64,000 bases of DNA, taken from assembly GCF_018555435.2 (NCBI RefSeq), contig NZ_JAFEJT020000003.1, positions 1 to 64,000 of the forward strand. The letters run 5' to 3'. The notes beneath the pieces are model-generated. The model had not been told where the DNA came from. It did no database searches and saw nothing but the letters and a program-made list of their open reading frames with translations. Origin of the DNA: Bifidobacterium amazonense (lineage in GTDB: Bacteria; Actinomycetota; Actinomycetes; Actinomycetales; Bifidobacteriaceae). How positions within the stretch are numbered: position 1 is the first letter of the stretch; every line of letters starts with the position of its first letter. A program made the position numbers and the translations under genes. Below, in pieces: positions 43,562-51,908 of the stretch.

Positions 43562-43978
43562 GTGAATCAAACGGCATCTGCTAACGCTGAAGAATTCGGG
43601 TTCCACAAGGGCGACATCGTCCAGGAGTGGCTGTGGGATGACGACGTGGACGATTCCGTCCGCGCCGAAATCGAAGGGTTGACCGGCGAGGAACTGGTCG
43701 ACGAGGACTATGATTCCGCCGTCGACGGCGTGATCATCTGGTGGCGCGACGGCGACGACGAGGACGAGCTGTCCGACGTGATCGTGGACGCCTACGCCGT
43801 TCTCGGCGACGATGGCCCGCTGTGGGTGCTCACCCCGAAGCCGGGCCGTCCGGGCGCGGCGAGCTCCAGCACCGTGCAGTCCGCCGCGAAGACCGCCGGC
43901 ATGAACGCCGCCACGCCGCTGACCGTCAGCAAGGACTGGAACGGCATCCAGCTGCGCGCCTTCGGCAAGGGCCGCTGA
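43562..43978 (+). CDS. DUF3052 family protein, possibly leaderless
   Basis: A 138-residue acidic actinobacterial protein: FHKGDIVQEWLWDDDVDD, EELVDEDYDSAVDGVIIWWR, LWVLTPKPGRPG and the C-terminal SKDWNGIQL match the DUF3052 family throughout. The function is unknown. The start is GTG 43562 with no Shine-Dalgarno, but TATTGT (43549-43554) stands 7 nt before it, so the transcript may begin at or next to the GTG. It is followed by a strong 12-bp hairpin before the convergent tRNA gene. Confidence 0.88.
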   Translation: MNQTASANAEEFGFHKGDIVQEWLWDDDVDDSVRAEIEGLTGEELVDEDYDSAVDGVIIWWRDGDDEDELSDVIVDAYAVLGDDGPLWVLTPKPGRPGAASSSTVQSAAKTAGMNAATPLTVSKDWNGIQLRAFGKGR

Positions 43979-44020
43979 GCCGCCGAAGCGGCGATCGCAT
44001 CCGCATCACGGAAAGACGTT

Positions 44021-44050
44021 GAAGGCCGCCGGAACGATCCGGCGGCCTTC
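44021..44050. terminator. 12-bp terminator between DUF3052 gene and tRNA-Val
   Basis: GAAGGCCGCCGG (44021-44032) pairs perfectly with 44039-44050 across a 6-nt loop. It can end both the plus-strand gene and the minus-strand tRNA transcript. Confidence 0.8.
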
Positions 44051-44064
44051 GTCATAGGTGCAGG

Positions 44065-44138
44065 TGGGCGATGAGGGACTCGAACCCCCGACGTCCACCG
44101 TGTAAAGGTGGCGCTCTAACCAACTGAGCTAATCGCCC
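44065..44138 (-). tRNA. tRNA-Val (anticodon UAC)
   Basis: On the minus strand a 74-nt cloverleaf can be read: acceptor GGGCGAT/ATCGCCC with discriminator A, D-arm GCTC-AGTTGGTTA-GAGC, anticodon arm CCACC-TTTACAC-GGTGG with anticodon TAC, five-base variable loop, and T-arm with TTCGAGT. The 3' CCA is not encoded. UAC reads GUA and other Val codons. Confidence 0.96.
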
Positions 44139-44319
44139 GCAACGGAGTGCACACTACACGCCCGCTTCGACGCAGGCCGATACTGGCCGGCACGTTTTCG
44201 GCGGTATCATGCCGAGGACGGCGGGAACAGGCCGGCGCGTCGCGTCGCGATACCGGTCTGCGTCGCAAGCGCAACGTACAGTAAAGCCGTATGCAACTAT
44301 CCGTAGGAGGTCGATATCG

Positions 44320-45804
44320 ATGGCGCAGGAACCTGATGCCGGACGAGGCGGGGCGTTGATCGCGCGCGCGGGGAAGCGGAAGCTCGGCTACGATACCGGT
44401 CAGGTCGACGCGTTCCTGGAGCGTGCGCATGCCCTGTACGACAGCGACGAATCGTCGCTGACGCAGCGCGACATCCAGAACGTCTCCTTCGACTTGGCGA
44501 AGGGCGGCTACGACATCGCGCAGGTCGATGCGGCGCTGTCGCGTCTCGAACGTGCGGTCGTGGACCGGCAGACGGCCACGCAGATCGCCGATCAGGGACG
44601 CGTCGCATGGCGCGCGCAGACCGAGGATCTCTACCGTCAGATCGCGAGCCACGCCTCCCGCGCGCCGCGCACGCGCTTCCAGGACGGACAGAAGAAGACC
44701 CCGTCCTACGACCGCAAGCAGGTCGACCGTCTCATCGACAGCATCGTCGACAAGGTCGCCGCCGAACTCGCCGTGGACGGCGCGGACAAGCGGGACGCCG
44801 ACAAGTTCAGGAACGTCACCTCCGCGTCCGTCAGCGGCGCGATCTTCACGCAGCGCAAGGGCAAGTCCGGCTACGACGAGCGTCAGGTCGACTACTTCCT
44901 CAACGCGTGCGTGCAGCTGCTGAGCCGTCTCGAATCGTTCGCCCGGGTCGCCGATCTCGACCGCGACGACGCGGCCGCGCAGCCCGCGGCGCGGGCCGCC
45001 CAGGGCGTCACCCCGCTGATCCCGTCCCCGGACGCGCCTCGGCCGGCTGCCGACGTGGCCGACGATCGCGCCACGACGGAAACCGAATCGTTCGACGCGC
45101 TGCACAAGGCGGAACAGGCCATCTTCGCGCCGGCACCGGTCTCGCCGGTCGTGCCCGCGGCCGCCGCCTCCGCCGCACCCGTCGCCGCCGCGCCGGCTCC
45201 CGCCGAGCCCGTGGCCAAGGCGCCGGTCCTCGCGGAGCCGGAACGCCCCGCCGCTCCGGCCGCGACCGGTCCCGCGGCGCCCGCGGCCCCCGCCCCGGTC
45301 CCGACTCCGGCCGTATCCGAGGCTCCGGCCCCGGCTCCCGCGCCGGTCGCGCCGTCGTCCGCGCCGGCCGGCTCGTCGCTGGCCCAGCTGGCGCATATCG
45401 TCGAGGTGTCGCAGGAGAGGGCCGCACAGTCCGCCCCCACGGCGTTCCGTCCGAGCGTGCCATCGCTGGATGTGCCGAGCGTGCCCGAATTGCGCGTCTC
45501 GCTCACCCCGTCGGCTCCGTCCGAGCCGGCCCCGACGCCTGCTCCGGCAGCCGCCGAGCCGGTCGCTGCCGAGCCCGCTCCGGCAGCCGCACCTGAAACC
45601 CCGGCTCCCGCCCCGGCCGCGCCGCAGCAGCCGCCCGTCGTGCGGCCCGCGAACGTGCAGGCTCCGGCCGTGCAGCAGCCCAAGGCCGCACGAGGCCTGC
45701 ACACGCTGTTCCCGCAGATCGAGGAGAACATCGACATGGAGATCCCCGACCTGTCCTTCCCGTCGCTGTACGGCGACGACCAGCCGAAGAAGAAGGCACA
45801 GTGA
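44320..45804 (+). CDS. DivIVA-domain repeat protein
   Basis: A 494-residue protein with four copies of the short DivIVA N-terminal motif: LGYDTGQVDAFLERA, GGYDIAQVDAALSRL, PSYDRKQVDRLIDSI and SGYDERQVDYFLNAC (residues about 22-215). The rest is a long Ala/Pro-rich, probably disordered tail with a conserved-looking C-terminal end (LHTLFPQIEENIDMEIPDLS, landmark). Such repeat proteins are known in actinobacteria and may recognise curved membrane at poles or septa. ATG 44320 has TAGGAGG upstream. The dxr start codon overlaps its stop, so it is the first gene of the isoprenoid operon. Confidence 0.88.
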   Translation: MAQEPDAGRGGALIARAGKRKLGYDTGQVDAFLERAHALYDSDESSLTQRDIQNVSFDLAKGGYDIAQVDAALSRLERAVVDRQTATQIADQGRVAWRAQTEDLYRQIASHASRAPRTRFQDGQKKTPSYDRKQVDRLIDSIVDKVAAELAVDGADKRDADKFRNVTSASVSGAIFTQRKGKSGYDERQVDYFLNACVQLLSRLESFARVADLDRDDAAAQPAARAAQGVTPLIPSPDAPRPAADVADDRATTETESFDALHKAEQAIFAPAPVSPVVPAAAASAAPVAAAPAPAEPVAKAPVLAEPERPAAPAATGPAAPAAPAPVPTPAVSEAPAPAPAPVAPSSAPAGSSLAQLAHIVEVSQERAAQSAPTAFRPSVPSLDVPSVPELRVSLTPSAPSEPAPTPAPAAAEPVAAEPAPAAAPETPAPAPAAPQQPPVVRPANVQAPAVQQPKAARGLHTLFPQIEENIDMEIPDLSFPSLYGDDQPKKKAQ

Positions 45805-46988
45805 ACCACCAGATCAAGACAGTCGTCATTCTCGGCTCGACCGGGTCCATCGGCACGCAAGGTCTTGACGTCATCGCACGCCATCCCGAACGCTTCGTCG
45901 TGACCGGTCTGGCCGCCGGCGGCGCACACATCGACCTGCTTGCGCGGCAGGCGGCGCAATTCCACGTGCCGCAGGTCGCCGTCTACGATACGGCGGTCGC
46001 CAAGCCGTTGCGCGAGGCGCTCGACGCGGCCGGCGCGCGCGACACCACCGTCCAGGCCGGGCCCGAGGCCGTGATCGGACTGGCCGGCAGCGGCGCCAGC
46101 GTGGTGCTCAACGGCATCACCGGCTCCATCGGGCTCGAACCGTCCATCGCCGCGCTCAAGGCCGGCTCCCAGCTGGCGCTCGCCAACAAGGAGTCCGTCG
46201 TGGCCGGCGGCCATCTGCTGTTCGGAGCGCAGACTCGCGACGAGCAGATCAACCCGGTCGACTCCGAGCATTCCGCCATCTGGCAGTCGTTGCGCGCCGG
46301 CACGCACGACGAGGTCAGCAAGCTCGTCGTCACCGCGTCCGGCGGTCCGTTCCGAGGCTGGAAACGCGCCGACATGGCCGGCATCACGCCCGAGCAGGCG
46401 CTCAACCATCCCACGTGGCACATGGGTCCGGTCGTCACCATCAACTCGTCCACGCTGATGAACAAGGGGCTCGAGGTCATCGAGGCGAGCCGTCTGTTCG
46501 ACATCCCGCCGGAACGCATCGCCGTGACCGTCCACCCGCAGTCCATCGTGCATTCGATGGTCGAGTTCCGCGACGGCGCGACGATCTGCCAGGCCTCCCC
46601 GCCGGACATGCGTCTGCCGATCGCGCTCGGCCTGTCCGCGCCGGACCGTCTCGGCGACGTCGCGGCCGCCTGCGACTGGACCACGGCTGCCAGCTGGACG
46701 TTCGAGCCGCTCGACGACGAGGCGTTCCCGGCCGTCTCGCTCGCCCGGCACTGCCTCGCCGCCTCCGAGAAGCATACGGCCGTGCTCAACGCGGCCAACG
46801 AACAGGCCGTGCATGCCTTCCTCGAGCATCGTCTGCCGTACCTCGGCATCGTCGACACCGTCAAGGAGGTGCTCGACGAGATGGACGCCGAACTGCGCGG
46901 CGCGCCGCTGTTCGCATCCGTGGAGGAAATGAGCCAAGTCGAGCTGGAGGCGCGTCGGCGTGCCGACGATCTGATAAACAGGCAATAG
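45801..46988 (+). CDS. dxr: 1-deoxy-D-xylulose 5-phosphate reductoisomerase
   Basis: A 395-residue enzyme, the committed step of the MEP isoprenoid pathway (DXP to MEP, NADPH and Mg/Mn). NADPH site VVILGSTGSIGTQGLDVIA; LANKESVVAGG and the metal/substrate segment around DSEHSAIWQ; TASGGPFRGW as the flexible loop; HPTWHMGPVVTINSSTLMNKG is the DXR signature (landmark). GTG 45801 overlaps the preceding TGA. It is followed 76 bp later by ispG, another gene of the same pathway. Confidence 0.97.
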   Translation: MNHQIKTVVILGSTGSIGTQGLDVIARHPERFVVTGLAAGGAHIDLLARQAAQFHVPQVAVYDTAVAKPLREALDAAGARDTTVQAGPEAVIGLAGSGASVVLNGITGSIGLEPSIAALKAGSQLALANKESVVAGGHLLFGAQTRDEQINPVDSEHSAIWQSLRAGTHDEVSKLVVTASGGPFRGWKRADMAGITPEQALNHPTWHMGPVVTINSSTLMNKGLEVIEASRLFDIPPERIAVTVHPQSIVHSMVEFRDGATICQASPPDMRLPIALGLSAPDRLGDVAAACDWTTAASWTFEPLDDEAFPAVSLARHCLAASEKHTAVLNAANEQAVHAFLEHRLPYLGIVDTVKEVLDEMDAELRGAPLFASVEEMSQVELEARRRADDLINRQ

Positions 46989-47064
46989 TCGATAAACGTG
47001 AATACGGGCCGTGCGGATGCCGCCGGCCCGTAACTATGAGACGCGTAAGGGACCGAACCACACC

Positions 47065-48300
47065 ATGAATCCGTCGAATGCCGAAACCCTCGAACCGCCT
47101 GTCGCCAAGCCGTTCCGCAAGACCGGCGACCCGGTCGAACTGACCAGCGAGTCGCCGCTGCATCCGCGCCGCAAGTCGCGCCGCATCATGGTCGGCCCCG
47201 TGCCGGTCGGCGGGGGAGCGCCCATCAGCGTGCAGTCGATGACCAACACGCTCACCGCGAACGTGCCGGCCACGCTCCAGCAGATCGCCGAGCTGACCGC
47301 CGCCGGCTGCGACATCGTGCGCGTCGCCGTGCCCAGCCAGGACGACGCCGACGCGCTGCCGGAACTGGTGCGCAAGTCGCCGATCCCGATCATCGCCGAC
47401 ATCCACTTCCAGTCCAAGTACGTGTTCCAGGCCATCGACGCGGGCTGCGCGGCCGTGCGCGTCAACCCGGGCAACATCCGCAAGTTCGACCAGGTCGGCC
47501 CCGACATCTGCAAGGCGGCCACCGACGCGGGCATATCCCTGCGCATCGGCGTGAACGCCGGCTCGCTCGACAAGGAGCTGTACGCCAAGTACGGCGGCCC
47601 CACCCCGGAGGCGCTCGTGGCGTCCGCGCTCAAGGAGGCGCACATGTTCGAGGACGTCGGCTTCCACGACTTCAAGATCTCCGTCAAGCACCACGACGTG
47701 ATCACGATGGTCGAGACCTACCGTCTGCTCGCATCTAAGGGCGACTGGCCGCTGCACCTCGGCGTCACCGAGGCCGGACCGGCATGGCAGGGCACCATCA
47801 AGTCGTGCCTTGCGTTCGGCGCGCTCCTGGCCGAGGGCATCGGCGACACGATCCGCGTGTCCCTGTCCGCGCCGCCGGTCGAAGAGGTGAAGGTCGGCTG
47901 CAAGCTGCTCGAATACATGGGCCTGCGCCCGCGCAAGTTCGACATCATCTCCTGCCCGAGCTGCGGACGTGCGCAGGTGGACGTGATCCAGCTCGCCTCC
48001 GCCGTGACCGAGGGGCTCAAGGACGTGACCGCGCCGATCCGCGTGGCAGTCATGGGCTGCATCGTCAACGGGCCGGGCGAGGCGCGCGAGGCCGATCTCG
48101 GCGTCGCCTCCGGCAACGGCAAGGGGCAGATCTTCATCAAGGGCAAGGTCATCAAGACCGTGCCCGAGGACCAGATCGTCGACACGCTGCTCACGATCGC
48201 CAACGACATCGCCGCGCAGATGGAGGCCGACGGGCAGGTGCCGGCCGGCTCCACCGGTCCGGTCGTCGTGCCGATCCAGCATCCGAACCGCGCCGCATGA
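47065..48300 (+). CDS. ispG: 4-hydroxy-3-methylbut-2-en-1-yl diphosphate synthase (HMBPP synthase)
   Basis: A 411-residue Fe-S enzyme that converts MEcPP to HMBPP in the MEP pathway. The [4Fe-4S] ligands are C-x-x-C in [12 protein letters not shown], Cys in [18 protein letters not shown] and the downstream Glu. [14 protein letters not shown] and [13 protein letters not shown] are conserved substrate-site blocks. ATG 47065 is preceded by a weak AAGGGA. The downstream gene starts within its stop codon (ATGA, 48297-48300). Confidence 0.97.
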   Translation: MNPSNAETLEPPVAKPFRKTGDPVELTSESPLHPRRKSRRIMVGPVPVGGGAPISVQSMTNTLTANVPATLQQIAELTAAGCDIVRVAVPSQDDADALPELVRKSPIPIIADIHFQSKYVFQAIDAGCAAVRVNPGNIRKFDQVGPDICKAATDAGISLRIGVNAGSLDKELYAKYGGPTPEALVASALKEAHMFEDVGFHDFKISVKHHDVITMVETYRLLASKGDWPLHLGVTEAGPAWQGTIKSCLAFGALLAEGIGDTIRVSLSAPPVEEVKVGCKLLEYMGLRPRKFDIISCPSCGRAQVDVIQLASAVTEGLKDVTAPIRVAVMGCIVNGPGEAREADLGVASGNGKGQIFIKGKVIKTVPEDQIVDTLLTIANDIAAQMEADGQVPAGSTGPVVVPIQHPNRAA

Positions 48301-50027
48301 CGCAACGGGAGCGGCGGACGACGGCGGACGAGCGGCCCGCGTCATGGAGTCGCGGCCGCCGGTTCATGCTGCGCGTGCCGATCTTCGTGATCCTGCTCGG
48401 CATCCTCGTCTACGTGTCCAACGCAACGACCGTATCGTGGAACAACGAGCCGACCGGACAGACGATCGCCTCGCTTGACGCAGGCACGGCCGTCACGTTC
48501 GACAATCCGAGGCACGTCGCGCTGCATCGGATCGGCGACTTCGACGTGACCGAACGCACCACGTACGTCACGGCCACGCGGCCCGCGACCGGCGAGAAGC
48601 AGCGCATCCGCGTGCTCATCCGCGAGCCGGAACGGACCACTGACACGTCGTCCGCAACGCCGTCCGGCAAGCTGCCCGGCGTCGTCTTCATGCACGGCGC
48701 GGGCCACGGCGGCACGCCCGACGACTCGTTCGGCGACGTGGCGACCAGCATGGCGTCCGCCGGGTTCGTCACGGCCGTGATCGACAAGCCGATCTGGTCC
48801 ACGAACGACGTGACGCGCGACTATCCGGCGTCCGCCGCCGCATACGACCAGGTCGTCGACCTGCTGCGCGGACTGGACGACGTGGACGGCGACAAGGTCG
48901 GCATCTACGCGACCAGCGAATCGACGTGGATCTCCTCCTACCTGCTGCGGATCGATCCCGACATCGCATTCCAGATACTGCTCAGCCCGATGGTGTACAC
49001 GCCGCGGCAGTCGCTCGGCTTCCTCGCCGCGCAGGACTTCGCGCTCGTCGGCGCCAACGACGGCTACCAGTCGATCGTGCGCCGCGTGTTCAGCGCCGAC
49101 GCGACCGTGATCGGCCTGACCAACTTCGACCTCGCCGACATACCGAACACGGCCGCCTACTCGATTCCCACGTTCGTCGCCTACGGGTCGAAGGACGTGA
49201 TGACCGCGCAGGTCGAAGGTACCGAAACGATCTTCGACCTCGCGCGCAAGGCCGGCAACACGAACGTGACCGTGCGCGCCTATCCGATCGCCAACCACGT
49301 CATGCGGCTCGGCAGCGACGAGGAGGCGGGCACGCCGTTCGCCGACGACTACGCGAACGACCTGACCGACTGGGCCGTGGGCACCGTGGCCGGGCTCACG
49401 CAGACCAGCGAACGCGTCGCCGGCGACTCGCTCTACCAGTCGATCGCCGTGCCCGTCGACCTGACCGCACGCCGCGGCGCGACGATCTACGGGCTCGCGT
49501 TGCACGACTCGATGCTGGTCATGCTGCTCGTCGACCTGATCATGACGATCGCGGCCGCCATCGTCACGCTGCGCGCGCGGCTGGGCCGCCGGCCCCGACG
49601 CAACGCGCTCGGCTTCGCGCACGGATTCGGCAACGCGCTGCTGACCCTGACCCTGACCACGCTGGCGACGCTGCTGCTGTTCGCCGCAGGCCTCGGACAG
49701 GTCATCATGGGAGTGGTGCGGCTCGCCTGGGGCAGCGCGCCCGACGACGACCCGGGCATCATGCAATGGAGCTGGCCGGTCATCCAGATCGTGTGCACGC
49801 TTGTCGTATGGGCGTGGAGCGGCGTGTTCGCGCGGCTCATCGAAGTGGCCACGCTGCGCGGCATCCTGCAATGGCCGCCGCGCGCGGGCTCTATCCGCGA
49901 CGTGGTCTCCGGGCGCGAGCCGGTGCTCGCCTCCACCAGGCTCGGGCGCGTGCTGTTCTGGATCACGGCCGCGACCATGCTGCACATCCTGCTGTTCTTC
50001 GCGTTCTGGGGGCTGTTCGTCTACTGA
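48297..50027 (+). CDS. Membrane protein with extracytoplasmic alpha/beta-hydrolase domain
   Basis: A 576-residue protein. One N-terminal helix ([19 protein letters not shown]), then a hydrolase-like domain with [14 protein letters not shown] (oxyanion HG), the nucleophile elbow-like YATSESTW in place of G-x-S-x-G, and [12 protein letters not shown] as the possible catalytic His, followed by four C-terminal helices from about residue 400 ([17 protein letters not shown] onward). The substrate is unknown. Its start overlaps the ispG stop, and recO follows 64 bp downstream, so it is co-transcribed with isoprenoid genes; a lipid or cell-wall ester substrate would fit, without proof. Confidence 0.8.
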   Translation: MTQRERRTTADERPASWSRGRRFMLRVPIFVILLGILVYVSNATTVSWNNEPTGQTIASLDAGTAVTFDNPRHVALHRIGDFDVTERTTYVTATRPATGEKQRIRVLIREPERTTDTSSATPSGKLPGVVFMHGAGHGGTPDDSFGDVATSMASAGFVTAVIDKPIWSTNDVTRDYPASAAAYDQVVDLLRGLDDVDGDKVGIYATSESTWISSYLLRIDPDIAFQILLSPMVYTPRQSLGFLAAQDFALVGANDGYQSIVRRVFSADATVIGLTNFDLADIPNTAAYSIPTFVAYGSKDVMTAQVEGTETIFDLARKAGNTNVTVRAYPIANHVMRLGSDEEAGTPFADDYANDLTDWAVGTVAGLTQTSERVAGDSLYQSIAVPVDLTARRGATIYGLALHDSMLVMLLVDLIMTIAAAIVTLRARLGRRPRRNALGFAHGFGNALLTLTLTTLATLLLFAAGLGQVIMGVVRLAWGSAPDDDPGIMQWSWPVIQIVCTLVVWAWSGVFARLIEVATLRGILQWPPRAGSIRDVVSGREPVLASTRLGRVLFWITAATMLHILLFFAFWGLFVY

Positions 50028-50091
50028 CGGGCGCGTCCGCTGACGGGCGCAGTCGAACGTGTCCGCACCGATCGAAAGGAGCCGGCCGCAC

Positions 50092-50880
50092 ATGCCGCTG
50101 TACCGCGACGAAGCCGTCGTCCTGCGCACCGCCAAACTCGGCGAGGCCGACCGCATCATCACCATGCTCACGCGCTCCCACGGCAAGATCCGCGCCGTCG
50201 CCAAAGGCGCGCGCAAGGTCAGGTCGCGCTTCGGCGCACGGCTCGAACCGTTCATGCGCGTCGACGTGCTCGTCGCCTCCGGGCGCTCGCTCGACGTCGT
50301 CTCCCAGGCCGAATCGGTTGCCGCGTACGCCGCGCCCATCGTCGCCGACTACGACGCGTACGTGGCCGCCAACGTCATCGTCGAAACCATCGACCGGCTC
50401 GTGCCGGCCGAACACGAGCGCGTGCCGGCGCAATACCGGCTGCTCATCGGCGCGCTCAACGCGCTCGCCAAACACGCGCACGCGCCCGAGGCGATCGGCG
50501 ACTCGTACGTGATGCGCGCACTCGCGCTCGCCGGATGGACGCCGCGGCTCGTCTCGTGCGTCGTGTGCGGGGAGCCGGTCGGAACTCCCGCGTGGATGTC
50601 GGTGGCGTCCGGCGGCGTGATGTGCGACCGCGACCACACGCCCGACGCGCATCGGACCGAGCCGGCGGTGCTGCGGCAGTTCGCGGCGCTGGTGCGCGGC
50701 GACTGGGACGTGCTGGACGGGGGATCGGGCGGCGCGATGCCCGGGACTGTCGGTACGGATGCGAACGTGGGCGCCGGCGTGAATGCCGGCCCGCTGCTGC
50801 CGGCGACGCGACGGCTCGTGGAGGAGTGGAGCGAGTACTACATGGAGCGGCCGATTCGTTCGCTGCGCTTGCTAGATTAG
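50092..50880 (+). CDS. recO: DNA repair protein RecO
   Basis: A 262-residue RecO with the N-terminal OB fold (YRDEAVVLRTAKLGEADRII and KGARKVRSRFGARLEPF, landmark) and a C-terminal helical domain with a zinc-ribbon-like CVVCGEP...MCDRD. It helps RecA load onto gapped DNA. ATG 50092 has AAAGGAG 10 nt upstream. It is five bases ahead of uppS, an arrangement common in actinobacteria. Confidence 0.95.
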   Translation: MPLYRDEAVVLRTAKLGEADRIITMLTRSHGKIRAVAKGARKVRSRFGARLEPFMRVDVLVASGRSLDVVSQAESVAAYAAPIVADYDAYVAANVIVETIDRLVPAEHERVPAQYRLLIGALNALAKHAHAPEAIGDSYVMRALALAGWTPRLVSCVVCGEPVGTPAWMSVASGGVMCDRDHTPDAHRTEPAVLRQFAALVRGDWDVLDGGSGGAMPGTVGTDANVGAGVNAGPLLPATRRLVEEWSEYYMERPIRSLRLLD

Positions 50881-50885
50881 CGTCT

Positions 50886-51677
50886 ATGGCTTTTGAGAAC
50901 GTCGACTACACGTCGCTTGACATTCCGGCGGCGCCCTTTTCCGACCCGTCCATCATCCCCGATTTCCCGAAGAACAAGGTGCCCCGCCATGTGGGCGTGA
51001 TCATGGACGGCAACGGCCGTTGGGCCAAGCAGCGCGGCATGATCCGCACCAACGGGCATCAGGCCGCCGAGCCGGTAGTGTTCGACACCATCGCCGGCGC
51101 GATCGAGGCGGGCGTGCGGTATCTGAGCCTGTATACGTTCTCGACCGAAAACTGGAAGCGTTCGCCGCAGGAGGTGCGCTTCCTGATGGGCTTCTCGCGT
51201 GAGATCATCCACCGTCGCGTGGCTCAAATGGACGAGTGGGGCGTGCGCGTGCGCTGGTCCGGCCGCCGGCCGAAGCTGTGGAAGTCGGTGATCGACGAGC
51301 TGGAGATCGCGCAGGAGCGCACCAAGAACAACAAGGTCATCGATGTGGTGTTCTGCATCAACTACGGCGGGCGCGCCGAGATCGCGGACGCGTGCGCGGC
51401 GATCGCGCGCGAGGTGCGCGACGGGCGCATCTCCGGCGACCGCGTCACCGAGAAGATGATCGCCGACCACCTGTACCTGCCCGACGTGCCCGACTGCGAT
51501 CTGGTGATCCGCACCTCGGGCGAGCAGCGCACGTCGAACTTCCTGCCATGGCAGGCCGCCTACGCCGAGCTCGACTTCGTGCCCGAACTGTTCCCCGACT
51601 GCGGCCGTGAGGTGCTGTGGCGCTCCATCGACCACTACATCCACCGCGACCGGCGCTTCGGCGGGGTGACCAAGTAG
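50886..51677 (+). CDS. uppS: Isoprenyl (undecaprenyl) diphosphate synthase
   Basis: A 263-residue cis-prenyltransferase that extends FPP to the C55 lipid carrier of wall and polysaccharide synthesis. Motifs: HVGVIMDGNGRWAKQRG (catalytic Asp), YTFSTENWKR, and the C-terminal RTSGEQRTSNFLPWQAAYAE (landmark). ATG 50886 is five bases after the recO stop. The operon therefore joins precursor synthesis (dxr, ispG) to the first dedicated lipid-carrier step. Confidence 0.96.
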   Translation: MAFENVDYTSLDIPAAPFSDPSIIPDFPKNKVPRHVGVIMDGNGRWAKQRGMIRTNGHQAAEPVVFDTIAGAIEAGVRYLSLYTFSTENWKRSPQEVRFLMGFSREIIHRRVAQMDEWGVRVRWSGRRPKLWKSVIDELEIAQERTKNNKVIDVVFCINYGGRAEIADACAAIAREVRDGRISGDRVTEKMIADHLYLPDVPDCDLVIRTSGEQRTSNFLPWQAAYAELDFVPELFPDCGREVLWRSIDHYIHRDRRFGGVTK

Positions 51678-51703
51678 GCGAATCCTGACGCTATGGGTGT
51701 GTC

Positions 51704-51833
51704 GGCGGATGTGCGGGATGCATGTTGTTCGACACACTCCAGGCCGTTCGGCCTCGCTCCAGCGTGTGCTCGCAGAGCTTAGCACACGCTTCCGCTGCTT
51801 ACGGTCGAACAACATGCATCCCGCACCTCCGCC
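51704..51833. repeat. 130-bp hairpin-rich inverted repeat after uppS
   Basis: A perfect 23-bp inverted repeat (51711-51733 with 51804-51826), extended outward to about 30 bp with one mismatch, encloses a 10-bp hairpin (51761-51770 with 51781-51790) and a 5-bp one (51741-51754). It is larger than a normal terminator and lies between convergent genes. Confidence 0.75.
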
Positions 51834-51854
51834 TTGTCGATTCCAGCGATGACG

Positions 51855-51887
51855 AAAAAACTCCCGCCGGGCGATACCCGACGGGAG
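51855..51887 (-). terminator. Intrinsic terminator of the sucrose hydrolase gene
   Basis: On the minus strand an 11-bp stem (51887-51877 with 51871-51861, one mismatch) with a 5-nt loop is followed by six T (51860-51855), 22 bp after the GH32 stop codon. This is the only hairpin in the window with a clear T-run. Confidence 0.85.
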
Positions 51888-51908
51888 CGGATGAAAGAAG
51901 AGCGGCGC

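Noticed and set aside
47784..50027. Longer hydrolase starting inside ispG
   Set aside because: The upstream part is out-of-frame ispG; ATG 48297 overlaps the ispG stop in the usual ATGA manner.
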